A stretch of DNA of 16,332 bases from the NCBI GenBank assembly GCA_964619785.1, contig CAZUGH010000040.1, positions 1 to 16,332 of the forward strand, in the 5' to 3' direction. Of the stretch, positions 7,381-14,615 are shown in pieces (the first letter of the stretch is position 1; each line of letters begins with the position of its first letter). A program made the position numbers and the translations under genes. The DNA is from CAZUGH01 sp964619785. GTDB taxonomy: Bacteria > Bacillota > Clostridia > Lachnospirales > Lachnospiraceae. The notes below the pieces were generated by a model, which saw only the letters and a list, made by a program, of their open reading frames with translations, did not search any database and was not told where the DNA came from.

Positions 7381-8871
7381 CTATGCGAATGGATTCTCTG
7401 TCTTGTAGAGAACTCCTGCTGGATGGTTGTATCCAATCTCATCTACGTCAACGCCGATGTACTTGAATACTTCGTACAGAGCTTTGCCATAGTGACCAAA
7501 TGCAACAGCACCATGATGAGGATAGTTACCCTCAATCAATACGTGACGGTAGAAACGTCCCATCTCTGGAATAGCGAATACACCGATTGATCCGAATGAA
7601 CGGGATGCAACTGGAAGTACTTCACCATGAGCGATGTAAGCACGAATCTTAGCATCTGCCGTAGACTGTAGACGGAAGAATGTGATGTCACCAGGAACGA
7701 TGTCACCTTCCAAAGTTCCGTTTGTAACTTCTACTGGAAGACTTCTTGCCATGATCATCTGATACTTCATCTCACAGAAGGAAAGCTTGCTAGAAGCAGT
7801 ATTTCCACAGTGGAATCCCATGAATGTGTCTTGCAATGTATAGTTGAATTTGCCCTTGATATCTTCTTCGTAGATATCAGAAGGAACGGAGTTGTTGATG
7901 TCAAGGAGTGTTACTGTGTCGTTTGAAACAACAGTTCCGATGAACTCGCTTAATGCGCCATAGATATCTACTTCGCATGATACTGGAATACCTCTGTCTG
8001 TTAAACGGCTGTTAACATAACATGGTACAAAACCAAACTGAGTCTGGAATGCAGGCCAGCACTTACCAGCGATAGCAACATATTCTCTATAACCTTTGTG
8101 CTCTTCAATCCAATCAAGAAGTGTAATCTCATACTGAGCAAGCTTCTCAAGAATCTCAGGTTTCTTATTGCCTTTGCCAAGTTCAGCTTCCATATCCTTA
8201 ACAACATCAGGGATACGAGCATCACCAGCATGCTTATTAAATGCTTCGAATAAATCCAACTCGGAGTTCTCTTCAATCTCAACACCTAAGTTGTAAAGCT
8301 GCTTAATAGGAGCGTTACAAGCTAAGAAGTTCAATGGACGAGGACCAAAGCTGATAATCTTCAAGCTGTTAAGTCCGATGATTGCTTTTGCAATTGGAAC
8401 GAACTCATTAATCATATCTGCACAACCCTCAGCAGTACCTACTGGATACTCTGGAATATATGCTTTTACATTACGAAGCTTTAAGTTGTAGCTTGCATTC
8501 AGCATACCACAATAAGCATCGCCACGTCCCTGTACAAGACCGCCATCCTTAGATGTCTCTTCTGCAGCTGCACAGAACATAACTGGACCATCAAAATGCT
8601 TAGCTAAGAGAGTCTCAGCAATCTCAGGACCAAAGTTACCAAGGTATACGCATAGAGCGTTACATCCGGCTTTTTTGATATCTTCTAAAGCCTGTACCAT
8701 ATGAATCTCGCTCTCTACGATACATACAGGACACTCGTAGATGTCCTCTGAGTTATGTTTTTTGTTGTAAGCTTCTACTAAAGCTTTTCTTCTGTTGACA
8801 GAAAGTGACACTGGAAAACAGTCTCTACTAACTGCAACAATACCGATTTTTGCTTTTGGCATGTTATTCAT
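7381..8871 (-). CDS. L-fucose isomerase-like sugar isomerase
   Basis: 496 residues, matching the shorter L-fucose/L-arabinose isomerase-like family (COG2407 type) common in Clostridia. These enzymes interconvert an aldose and a ketose with a divalent metal. Glu300 (CEVDIYGALS) and Asp324 (TLLDINNS) look like the metal ligands, with the conserved FHCGN (353-357) and a His near the end in NYPHHGAVAFGHYG (449-462). The N-terminal half (AKIGIVAVSRDCFP, NALCVYLGNFGPE) fits the Rossmann-like substrate domain. The ATG at 8871 is preferred over the one at 8862 because a GGAAGGA site precedes it by nine bases. It is the first gene of an operon with the xylulokinase-like kinase. The family is secure, but the substrate is not. 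D-arabinose, L-fucose, L-arabinose and D-xylose are candidates. No transporter or regulator lies in the window to decide. Confidence 0.8.
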   Translation of the reverse strand: MNNMPKAKIGIVAVSRDCFPVSLSVNRRKALVEAYNKKHNSEDIYECPVCIVESEIHMVQALEDIKKAGCNALCVYLGNFGPEIAETLLAKHFDGPVMFCAAAEETSKDGGLVQGRGDAYCGMLNASYNLKLRNVKAYIPEYPVGTAEGCADMINEFVPIAKAIIGLNSLKIISFGPRPLNFLACNAPIKQLYNLGVEIEENSELDLFEAFNKHAGDARIPDVVKDMEAELGKGNKKPEILEKLAQYEITLLDWIEEHKGYREYVAIAGKCWPAFQTQFGFVPCYVNSRLTDRGIPVSCEVDIYGALSEFIGTVVSNDTVTLLDINNSVPSDIYEEDIKGKFNYTLQDTFMGFHCGNTASSKLSFCEMKYQMIMARSLPVEVTNGTLEGDIVPGDITFFRLQSTADAKIRAYIAHGEVLPVASRSFGSIGVFAIPEMGRFYRHVLIEGNYPHHGAVAFGHYGKALYEVFKYIGVDVDEIGYNHPAGVLYKTENPFA

Positions 8872-8916
8872 GTTAAAAAATCCTTCCTTTCCTAGGGATA
8901 ATAAATTGCTACCCCT

Positions 8917-8945
8917 ATCTTATTACATTTTCGAAAAAAATGCAA
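8917..8945 (-). promoter_or_regulatory. Sigma-A promoter of the isomerase-kinase operon
   Basis: Read on the - strand, TTGCAT (8940-8945) and TAAGAT (8917-8922) are separated by 17 bases. Transcription would begin near 8910, about 40 bases before the isomerase ATG. No clear cre-type CcpA operator is visible. Confidence 0.6.
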
Positions 8946-8961
8946 TAAAAAACGCGCAACA

Positions 8962-8990
8962 TTGCATTGGAAATAAAATGATGGTACAAT
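8962..8990 (+). promoter_or_regulatory. Sigma-A promoter of the pfk-dnaX operon
   Basis: TTGCAT (8962-8967) and TACAAT (8985-8990) are separated by exactly 17 bases. Transcription would begin near 8997, some 50 bases before the pfk start. The two divergent -35 boxes are only 16 bases apart, so binding of a regulator here could affect both operons. Confidence 0.65.
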
Positions 8991-9047
8991 ATAACACATA
9001 TACGAGAAAAGAAACGTAATTTCTTATGTTAGGAAGGAGCTTGATAG

Positions 9048-10121
9048 ATGAAAAAGATTGGATTTTTAACAAGCGGTGGAGATTGCCAGGCATTGAATGC
9101 AACGATGAGAGGTGTTGCAAAGTCGCTATATAATAAGTACGATGAAGTGCAAATCTACGGATTTTTAGAAGGATATAAGGGATTGATGTATGAGCGTTAT
9201 GTGGAGATGAAGCCAGGAGATTTCTCGGGAATTCTTTCCGAAGGGGGTACGATTCTTGGAACCTCTAGACAACCTTTTAAGCATATGCGTAAGCCAGATG
9301 AGAATGGACTTGATAAAGTCGAGGCGATGAAGAAGACTTACAAGAAGCTTGGACTTGATTGTTTGGTGATTCTAGGTGGCAATGGAACGCAAAAGACAGC
9401 CAATCTGCTCAGCGAAGAGGGACTTCATGTCGTAGGTCTGCCAAAGACGATTGATAATGATATTTGGGGAACCGATATGACATTTGGTTTTCAGAGCGCT
9501 GTAAATATTGCTACGAATGCAATTGATTGCATTCACACAACAGCATATTCTCATGGAAGAGTGTTCATTGTCGAGGTTATGGGACATAAAGTGGGATGGC
9601 TTACACTACATGCAGGAATTGCAGGTGGTGCTGATATCATTTTACTCCCTGAGATTCCATATGATATTGATGCTGTTGTTGAAGCAATACAAAAGAGAAC
9701 AGAAGCAGGCAAGAGATTTTCCATTCTGGCAGTGGCGGAAGGTGCTATTTCCAAGGAGGATGCGGGTCTGACGAAGAAAGAATATAAGCAGAAGCTTAAG
9801 GACAATCCATATCCAAGTGTTTCCTATAAGATAGGTGCAGAGATTGAAGAGAAGACAGGTCAGGAGATTCGTATTACTGTGCCAGGACATACACAGCGTG
9901 GTGGTAGTCCGTGTGCTTATGACCGTGTGATTTCGACTCGTTTGGGTGCGGCTGCAGCAGAATTAATTATTGACGGCAAGTATGGATTTATGGTAGGTTT
10001 TAAGGGCGACGAGATTGTTCCTGTGCCACTTAGTGAAGTGGCGGGCAGGCTGAAGATGGTAGACCCAGAGTCTTCGATTATTCGAGAGGCTAAGAGTCTA
10101 GGAATCAGTTTCGGCGATTAA
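9048..10121 (+). CDS. pfk: 6-phosphofructokinase, mixed ATP/PPi-type active site
   Basis: 357 residues, a member of the PFK-A superfamily phosphorylating fructose 6-phosphate to the 1,6-bisphosphate in glycolysis. Visible motifs are GFLTSGGDCQALN (5-17), GGTILGTSR (66-74), GGNGT (110-114), PKTIDND (132-138, catalytic Asp136), VEVMGHKVGWL (175-185) and PGHTQRGGSP (279-288). At the phosphoryl-donor site it has Gly113 (as in ATP enzymes) with Lys133 (as in PPi enzymes and in the mixed ATP-dependent actinobacterial-type clade). By known pattern, Gly plus Lys favours ATP. Asn112 replaces the usual Asp or Glu, which is odd. AGGAAGGAG lies upstream of the ATG. It is followed after 18 bp by dnaX, so it is probably the first gene of that operon. 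Donor preference cannot be settled by sequence alone. Confidence 0.9.
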   Translation: MKKIGFLTSGGDCQALNATMRGVAKSLYNKYDEVQIYGFLEGYKGLMYERYVEMKPGDFSGILSEGGTILGTSRQPFKHMRKPDENGLDKVEAMKKTYKKLGLDCLVILGGNGTQKTANLLSEEGLHVVGLPKTIDNDIWGTDMTFGFQSAVNIATNAIDCIHTTAYSHGRVFIVEVMGHKVGWLTLHAGIAGGADIILLPEIPYDIDAVVEAIQKRTEAGKRFSILAVAEGAISKEDAGLTKKEYKQKLKDNPYPSVSYKIGAEIEEKTGQEIRITVPGHTQRGGSPCAYDRVISTRLGAAAAELIIDGKYGFMVGFKGDEIVPVPLSEVAGRLKMVDPESSIIREAKSLGISFGD

Positions 10122-10139
10122 TTATATTGGAGGAACGAT

Positions 10140-11696
10140 ATGTCATATCAAGCATTATATCGAAAGTTCCGACCTTCTAGTTTTCATGATGTGAAGGGAC
10201 AGGATCATATCGTAACGACTTTACAGAATCAGATAAAGTCTGGACGTATCGGTCACGCGTATCTGTTTTGTGGAACAAGGGGTACAGGTAAGACGACGAT
10301 TGCTAAGATTTTCGCAAAATTGGTTAACTGTGAGAATCCTGGAGAAGATGGTCCATGTAATGAATGCGCCATGTGTAAGGCGATTAATTCAGGTAATTCC
10401 ATGAATGTGGTAGAGATTGATGCGGCTTCGAATAACCGTGTTGATGATATCCGAACGGTTATAGAAGAGGTGCAATATTCTCCTTCAGAAGGAAAATACA
10501 AAGTCTACATCATTGACGAGGTTCATATGCTTTCAACGAGTGCATTTAATGCGTTGCTAAAGACCCTAGAGGAACCACCATCTTATCTGATATTTATATT
10601 GGCGACGACAGAAGTGCATAAGATTCCATTGACGATTCTGTCAAGATGTCAGCGGTATGATTTTAAACGAATTAGCGTAGACACGATTGCAGCTAGGCTG
10701 CGTGAACTGTTGGATAAAGAAGGTATTGAAGCTGAAGATCGAGCACTTACGTATATAGCGAAATCAGCGGATGGAGCCATGCGAGATGGACTTAGTCTAC
10801 TAGAGCAATGTGTATCTTTTTACTTTGGCGAGAAGTTGACTTATGATAATGTGCTTAAGATTCTTGGCGCAGTAGACCAGACGACATATCACAGGTTGGT
10901 AAAAGGTATCAGTGATAACCATGTGAATGAAGTGATTCATGTCCTAGATGATGTCGTACTTCAAGGCAAGGATTTGACGCAGTTTACGAACGAATTTGTC
11001 TGGTATTTGCGTAATCTCTTATTGGTGAAGACGTCCGAAGAAGCTGGTGATATTATTGATACATCAGCAGAGAATCTTCAGGAGTTGACAGCGCTAGCAG
11101 CAGAGCTTGAGGCAGAGATGATTTATCGATATATTCGCATTCTGTCGGATGTATGTAATCAGCTTCGCTACGCAACACAGAAACGAGTGCTGCTTGAAGT
11201 GACATTGATTAAGTTGTGTCGACCAGAGATGGAGACAGATTATGATTCGCTTGTCAATCGACTTCACAATCTAGAAGAGAAGATTGAAAAAGGACAATTC
11301 ACTACGACAGCGGTAGCAGCACCAGCGACACCTGTCAAGGAAAATGTAGTCAAAAGGGAACTGCCGAAGGCTGTTCCGGAAGAGTTACAACAGGTGGCAA
11401 GAGATTGGGACCAGATTTTTCGTCAGTTTGATATTGGGCTTCAATCTATCATGTCAGGCGTGAAGCTTACGGTAGGAAATGAGAATCATTTGCTTATGAT
11501 GTTTCCAGATGAAGTATCAGCGGGCTGCGTAAATGAATGCAAAGAACAGATTGAGACATTGATAGGGAACCAGATAGGTAAACAGGTTCAAGTTGATATA
11601 CGTGGTGCGGCTAGTCGGGAAGAACACGATGAGGTGCCAGAGCTACGTGATGTATTTCAGATAAGTGATAAAGTAGATATAGAAATTATTGATTAG
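10140..11696 (+). CDS. dnaX: DNA polymerase III subunit gamma/tau
   Basis: 518 residues. DnaX forms the core of the clamp-loader ATPase and, as tau, tethers polymerase. The N-terminal AAA+ domain shows RPSSFHDVKGQ (11-21), Walker A GTRGTGKTT (45-53), a four-Cys zinc module (Cys64, Cys73, Cys76, Cys79), Walker B IIDEVHM (124-130) and the sensor/SRC motif ILSRCQRYDF (166-175). Domain III follows, then a short Ala/Pro/Thr linker at about 380-405 and a compact C-terminal region (EELQQVARDWDQI to the end). GGAGG sits six bases before the ATG. I see no classical A-AAA-AAG slip site that would make a gamma form. It lies between pfk and ybaB with short gaps, indicating one operon. Confidence 0.97.
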   Translation: MSYQALYRKFRPSSFHDVKGQDHIVTTLQNQIKSGRIGHAYLFCGTRGTGKTTIAKIFAKLVNCENPGEDGPCNECAMCKAINSGNSMNVVEIDAASNNRVDDIRTVIEEVQYSPSEGKYKVYIIDEVHMLSTSAFNALLKTLEEPPSYLIFILATTEVHKIPLTILSRCQRYDFKRISVDTIAARLRELLDKEGIEAEDRALTYIAKSADGAMRDGLSLLEQCVSFYFGEKLTYDNVLKILGAVDQTTYHRLVKGISDNHVNEVIHVLDDVVLQGKDLTQFTNEFVWYLRNLLLVKTSEEAGDIIDTSAENLQELTALAAELEAEMIYRYIRILSDVCNQLRYATQKRVLLEVTLIKLCRPEMETDYDSLVNRLHNLEEKIEKGQFTTTAVAAPATPVKENVVKRELPKAVPEELQQVARDWDQIFRQFDIGLQSIMSGVKLTVGNENHLLMMFPDEVSAGCVNECKEQIETLIGNQIGKQVQVDIRGAASREEHDEVPELRDVFQISDKVDIEIID

Positions 11697-11712
11697 TAAA
11701 GGAGAAAGTAAA

Positions 11713-12066
11713 ATGGCTAAAAGAGGCGGAGGATTCCAGGGTGGTATGCCTGGTAACATGAATAACCTTATGAAGCAGGCACAGAAGATGCAGCGTCAGA
11801 TGGAGACCCAGCAGAAGGAAATGGAAGAAAAAGAGTTTGAGGCAACTGCAGGTGGCGGTGCCGTGACAGTGAAGATTTCAGGCAAGAAGGAAGTTATGTC
11901 GGTGAAGCTAACGGAAGAAGTAGTAGATCCAGACGACATCGAGATGCTTGAGGATTTGATCGTAGCAGCAACCAATGAGGCACTTCGCAAAGCAGAGGAA
12001 GAATCCGCGAAAGCGATGGAATCTCTGACAGGTGGCCTTGGATTAGGTGGAGGATTTCCGTTCTAA
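11713..12066 (+). CDS. ybaB: YbaB/EbfC family nucleoid-associated protein
   Basis: 117 residues. YbaB/EbfC proteins are small dimeric DNA-binding proteins, almost always encoded between dnaX and recR. The start is the ATG at 11713, with AAAGGAG eight bases upstream, not the in-frame TTG at 11689 that overlaps the dnaX end. The Gly-rich N-terminus (KRGGGFQGGMPGNMNNLMKQ) leads to a coiled helix rich in Gln, Met and Glu (KQAQKMQRQMETQQKEMEEK). The conserved core is FEATAGGGAVTVKISGKKEV and LLTEEVVDPDD-like LTEEVVDPDDIEMLEDLI. A Gly-rich tail (GGLGLGGGFPF) ends the protein. Its TAA overlaps the recR ATG by one base (TAATG), which suggests translational coupling. Confidence 0.96.
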   Translation: MAKRGGGFQGGMPGNMNNLMKQAQKMQRQMETQQKEMEEKEFEATAGGGAVTVKISGKKEVMSVKLTEEVVDPDDIEMLEDLIVAATNEALRKAEEESAKAMESLTGGLGLGGGFPF

Positions 12067-12662
12067 TGGATTTTTACAGTGATTCAATTAATAAGTTGAT
12101 TGAGGAATTATCCGGTCTACCAGGTATTGGTGGTAAGACGGCGCAGCGATTGGCATTTCATATTCTTAACATGCCCAAGGACCGCGTTCAAAATCTGGCA
12201 GACAGTCTGACGAAAGCCAGGACAAATGTGGGATTTTGTAAGGAATGTTACACACTTACAGATAAGGAGTTATGTCCAATCTGCAGCAGTGAAAAAAGAG
12301 ACAAGAAGACAATTATGGTAGTGGAAGACACCAGGGATTTGATGGCATATGAGAAGACCGGGAAGTACCAGGGAGTCTATCATGTCCTCCACGGTGCAAT
12401 CTCGCCAATGTTAGGAATCGGTCCAGCGGATATTAAACTAAAAGAATTGATGGAACGATTGCAAGCAGATGTGGATGAAGTGATTATCGCAACCAATTCG
12501 ACACTTGAGGGCGAGACAACTGCCATGTATATTAGCAAGTTGATTAAGCCGACAGGAATAAAGGTTTCGCGAATTGCCAGTGGCGTTCCAGTAGGTGGAG
12601 ATTTAGAGTACATCGATGAAGTTACGTTGCTTCGTGCGTTGGAGGGCCGAACGGCTCTTTGA
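12066..12662 (+). CDS. recR: Recombination mediator protein RecR
   Basis: 198 residues, the standard RecR length. RecR works with RecO (and RecF) to load RecA on SSB-coated single-stranded DNA during gap repair. The helix-hairpin-helix is LPGIGGKTAQRLAFHIL (18-34). The zinc finger uses Cys58, Cys61, Cys70 and Cys73. The Toprim domain starts at IMVVEDTRDLMAYEKTG (83-99), and the C-terminus holds the family motif ASGVPVGGDLEYIDEVTLLRALEGR. A GGTGGAGG site lies inside the end of ybaB. The last 60 bases overlap the end of yyaC on the opposite strand. I see no terminator directly after it; the first good + strand terminator is at 13445-13470. Confidence 0.97.
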   Translation: MDFYSDSINKLIEELSGLPGIGGKTAQRLAFHILNMPKDRVQNLADSLTKARTNVGFCKECYTLTDKELCPICSSEKRDKKTIMVVEDTRDLMAYEKTGKYQGVYHVLHGAISPMLGIGPADIKLKELMERLQADVDEVIIATNSTLEGETTAMYISKLIKPTGIKVSRIASGVPVGGDLEYIDEVTLLRALEGRTAL

Positions 12663-13348
12663 ACCACTTAGGCAGCAGTAGATACCGGTGGCAATGAAGT
12701 CAGCCAATTTCATAACAATACTTAGCCGAGTTGTCTGGAGCAGCATTTGTCCACCCAACCCGGCTATATTTACGATGCCGGTGATGAACAAGTCGCCAAT
12801 CTGAGGGAGTTCTTTGTTGACTCCGATACCAGGCGAGAGGGAGCCTTCACCAAGTGTGATATAGCCCACATGTTCCGTGACACCCAGAGAAGCGTCAATG
12901 GCAATGACGAGGGCATTTTGGTGATTCTTTTGAATGCACTCTTGAATCTGCGTGAGATTCTTGGCGTGAACGGGTTTGTCCAAGGTGNNNNNNNNNNNNN
13001 NNNNNNNNNNNNNNNNNNNNNNNNNNNNNNNNNNNNNNNNNNNNNNNNNNNNNNNNNNNNNNNNNNNNNNNNNNNNNNNNNNNNNNNAATGCACTCTTGA
13101 ATCTGCGTGAGATTCTTGGCGTGAACGGGTTTGTCCAAGGTGCCATAGATGATGATGCTTTTTCTCGAAACACGGGAGAGACGATGTCCCACAATCGGGC
13201 CAAGACAGTCGCCCGTAGCGCGGTCTGAGCCAATACAAACGAGAACGAGCTCGTCATAATTCCGTCCATATTTGATAATCATTTGTTCAAGTGACTGACA
13301 GAAATGTGTCAATGCGCTTTGCTCTAGTGGGTTGAAATAGTAAACCAT
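12603..13348 (-). CDS. yyaC: Sporulation protein YyaC (DUF1256), split only by an assembly artefact
   Basis: The reading frame is interrupted by a false gap: 100 N between two identical 55-bp copies. Removing one copy and the Ns (155 bases) joins two frames into a protein of 196 residues, close to B. subtilis YyaC. The N-terminal part is MVYYFNPLEQSALTHFCQSL, then ELVLVCIGSDRATGDCLGP, the signature of the YyaC family, related to the spore germination protease fold. The second part contains LVIAIDASLGVTEHVGYI, LSPGIGVNKELPQIGDL and ITGIVNIAGLGG. YyaC is a conserved protein of spore formers expressed in sporulation; its exact function is unclear. ATG 13348 is chosen because GGAGG lies six bases upstream; ATG 13360 would place that site inside the gene. 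The last about 19 residues are encoded antisense to the end of recR. Confidence 0.85.
12933..12987. repeat. Left copy of a 55-bp duplicated contig end
   Basis: Identical over 55 bases to 13088-13142 on the other side of the N run. The pair is best explained as overlapping contig ends that a scaffolder failed to merge. Confidence 0.95.
12988..13087. other. 100-N scaffold gap that is probably not real
   Basis: Exactly 100 N flanked by two identical 55-bp copies. The total excess of 155 bases is not a multiple of three, so it falsely shifts the yyaC frame. Collapsing it restores one uninterrupted yyaC frame, which argues that no sequence is missing. Confidence 0.93.
13088..13142. repeat. Right copy of the 55-bp duplicated contig end
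   Basis: Second identical copy of 12933-12987. On the - strand it encodes the stretch TLDKPVHAKNLTQIQECI of YyaC, which is therefore translated twice in the scaffolded sequence. Confidence 0.95.
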
Positions 13349-13444
13349 AGATACCTCCATAAAGAATGTCTTTACATAGAGTATTCACGAGGTCGTTGAA
13401 TTTACTCAATTTTCCAAAAGAAAATATCGCAAGTTTCGTTAAAA

Positions 13445-13470
13445 AGCGGGGAGGATGTCCTGCTTTTTTT
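13445..13470 (+). terminator. Rho-independent terminator on the + strand
   Basis: AGCGGGG (13445-13451) pairs with TCCTGCT (13458-13464), including two G-T wobbles, around a six-base loop and is followed by a run of seven Ts. No + strand gene ends nearby: the closest upstream is recR, ending 780 bases earlier in the scaffold (about 625 once the false gap is removed). It may end a long pfk-recR read-through transcript antisense to yyaC. The 13361-13616 interval holds this element and the 5' regions of yyaC and the LysM gene; I see no confident promoter in it. Confidence 0.7.
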
Positions 13471-13616
13471 GTACATTTTGGGACAAGCTACCGAATGCGG
13501 ACGAAGTGCGTCACTTTTTCCCGAATAGAAGTGCAAATGAAACACCAGAATGCGACATAATTTTCCCAGAGGTTCTGATATAGTTTTCTTAACAATGTCA
13601 GAAGGAGGTTCTGGTT

Positions 13617-14564
13617 ATGATGGGGGAAATACCTAAAAGTGTACGCCAGATTGGAAGGGCTCGAGGTAGCAGGCGGATTTACATAGAGGATTATGTGTGG
13701 ACATTTTCCAGACAAATGGCGAGACAGGCAGGAGAAGCCGAGGCAGCGGGGGTGCTGCTTGGCAAGACGGTTATCAAGAAGGGCGAGCGCTATCTATTTA
13801 TCTCTGGAATGGTGGAGATTGAGGACTTCATGCTTCGAACGAGCGAAGAATTTAGCCAGGAGATGTGGACGAGCATCTATAGTGGCATCAAGGAAAATGA
13901 TAAGCTCCTCTTCCTATATGAAGATGGCGAGGGTGAGGATGCATTTTTTGCAATGCAATCCGGGAAAATGGAGCGTCAGCCAGGGTATTACATATATTAT
14001 GAGAAAAATCCCGAGATGCAGGAATACATGGTGACACATAAGAAACATTCACGCATTGATGATCATCTAGAGGAGAAAGCGTTAGGGGATATGCGGGGGA
14101 TTCTAGAGAAGAAACAACAAGAGAAAGAAGAGAAACAGGAGCGGGGCGCGCGTGGACTGATGGTTGGGCTGGCGGCATTGGCAATTTTGTGTGGCTGGTT
14201 AGCACTTAGGAATCAGGATGCGCTAACGAAAGTGGAGAATCAGATGACGACACTTCGCCAGTCGTTATCTGAACAGACACAGAAACCATCTCAGACAACA
14301 GTAGAGACACTTTCGGCTAATGTGGCTACGATTACACCGGCGGCGATGACGGCGACACCTGCCGCCATTTCCCCTTCTCCTACGCCAATCAAGATTGTGA
14401 AGGAGTACGATATCTACCAAGTAAAAAAAGGGGATACACTGTCGTCGATTGCAGGAAAATATTATTCGGATATTAACTTGGCAGAGAAAATCCGTCGATA
14501 TAATGGGCTTAAGAAGGATAGTGTCATTTTGGTTGGACAAAAACTTAAATTACCTCTAAATTAG
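13617..14564 (+). CDS. Membrane-anchored LysM protein with a degenerate JAB/MPN-like N-terminal domain
   Basis: 315 residues. The N-terminal region (IPKSVRQIGRARGSRRIYIE, EAAGVLLGKTVIKKGERYLF, GYYIYYEKNPEMQEYM; about 1-135) resembles a JAB/MPN-type fold known from related Lachnospiraceae proteins, but no JAMM His-x-His metal motif is present. A charged helical stretch (140-175, rich in Glu, Lys and Gln) leads to one transmembrane segment (GLMVGLAALAILCGWLAL, about 179-196). A short coiled region and a Thr/Pro/Ala linker (about 223-260) follow. The C-terminal LysM domain (YQVKKGDTLSSIAGKYY to LVGQKLKLP, about 267-313) would bind peptidoglycan outside the membrane. The start has GAAGGAGG eight bases upstream. 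It sits ahead of two envelope-type genes in the same direction. Its function is unknown; a scaffold linking a cytoplasmic domain to the wall is a guess. Confidence 0.8.
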   Translation: MMGEIPKSVRQIGRARGSRRIYIEDYVWTFSRQMARQAGEAEAAGVLLGKTVIKKGERYLFISGMVEIEDFMLRTSEEFSQEMWTSIYSGIKENDKLLFLYEDGEGEDAFFAMQSGKMERQPGYYIYYEKNPEMQEYMVTHKKHSRIDDHLEEKALGDMRGILEKKQQEKEEKQERGARGLMVGLAALAILCGWLALRNQDALTKVENQMTTLRQSLSEQTQKPSQTTVETLSANVATITPAAMTATPAAISPSPTPIKIVKEYDIYQVKKGDTLSSIAGKYYSDINLAEKIRRYNGLKKDSVILVGQKLKLPLN

Positions 14565-14589
14565 ACTTTCTTATTTCTCCAAAAACATA

Positions 14590-14595
14590 TATAAT
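14590..14595 (+). promoter_or_regulatory. Possible -10 box before the DUF5711-like gene
   Basis: A perfect TATAAT lies in the 51-bp gap between the LysM and DUF5711-like genes, but no good -35 is found at 16-18 bases. It could be an extra internal promoter or chance in AT-rich sequence. Confidence 0.25.
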
Positions 14596-14615
14596 AACTC
14601 TGAGGAGTTGATAAA

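Noticed and set aside
8001..8285. Additional long open frames inside the isomerase, dnaX, pfk and surface genes
   Set aside because: They are shadow frames, without ribosome-binding sites or recognisable protein motifs.
11270..11310. Programmed frameshift in dnaX for a short gamma form
   Set aside because: The A run reads as GAA AAA GGA, which does not fit the X-XXY-YYZ pattern in the needed phase, and no clear following stem was found.
11689..11712. TTG start for ybaB giving 125 residues
   Set aside because: It overlaps the dnaX end and has no ribosome-binding site. ATG 11713 has AAAGGAG at the right distance and gives the normal YbaB N-terminus.
13490..13520. Hairpin GACG-AAGTG-CGTC before the LysM gene as a riboswitch or terminator
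   Set aside because: The stem is only about four base pairs and there is no conserved riboswitch pattern; chance is sufficient.
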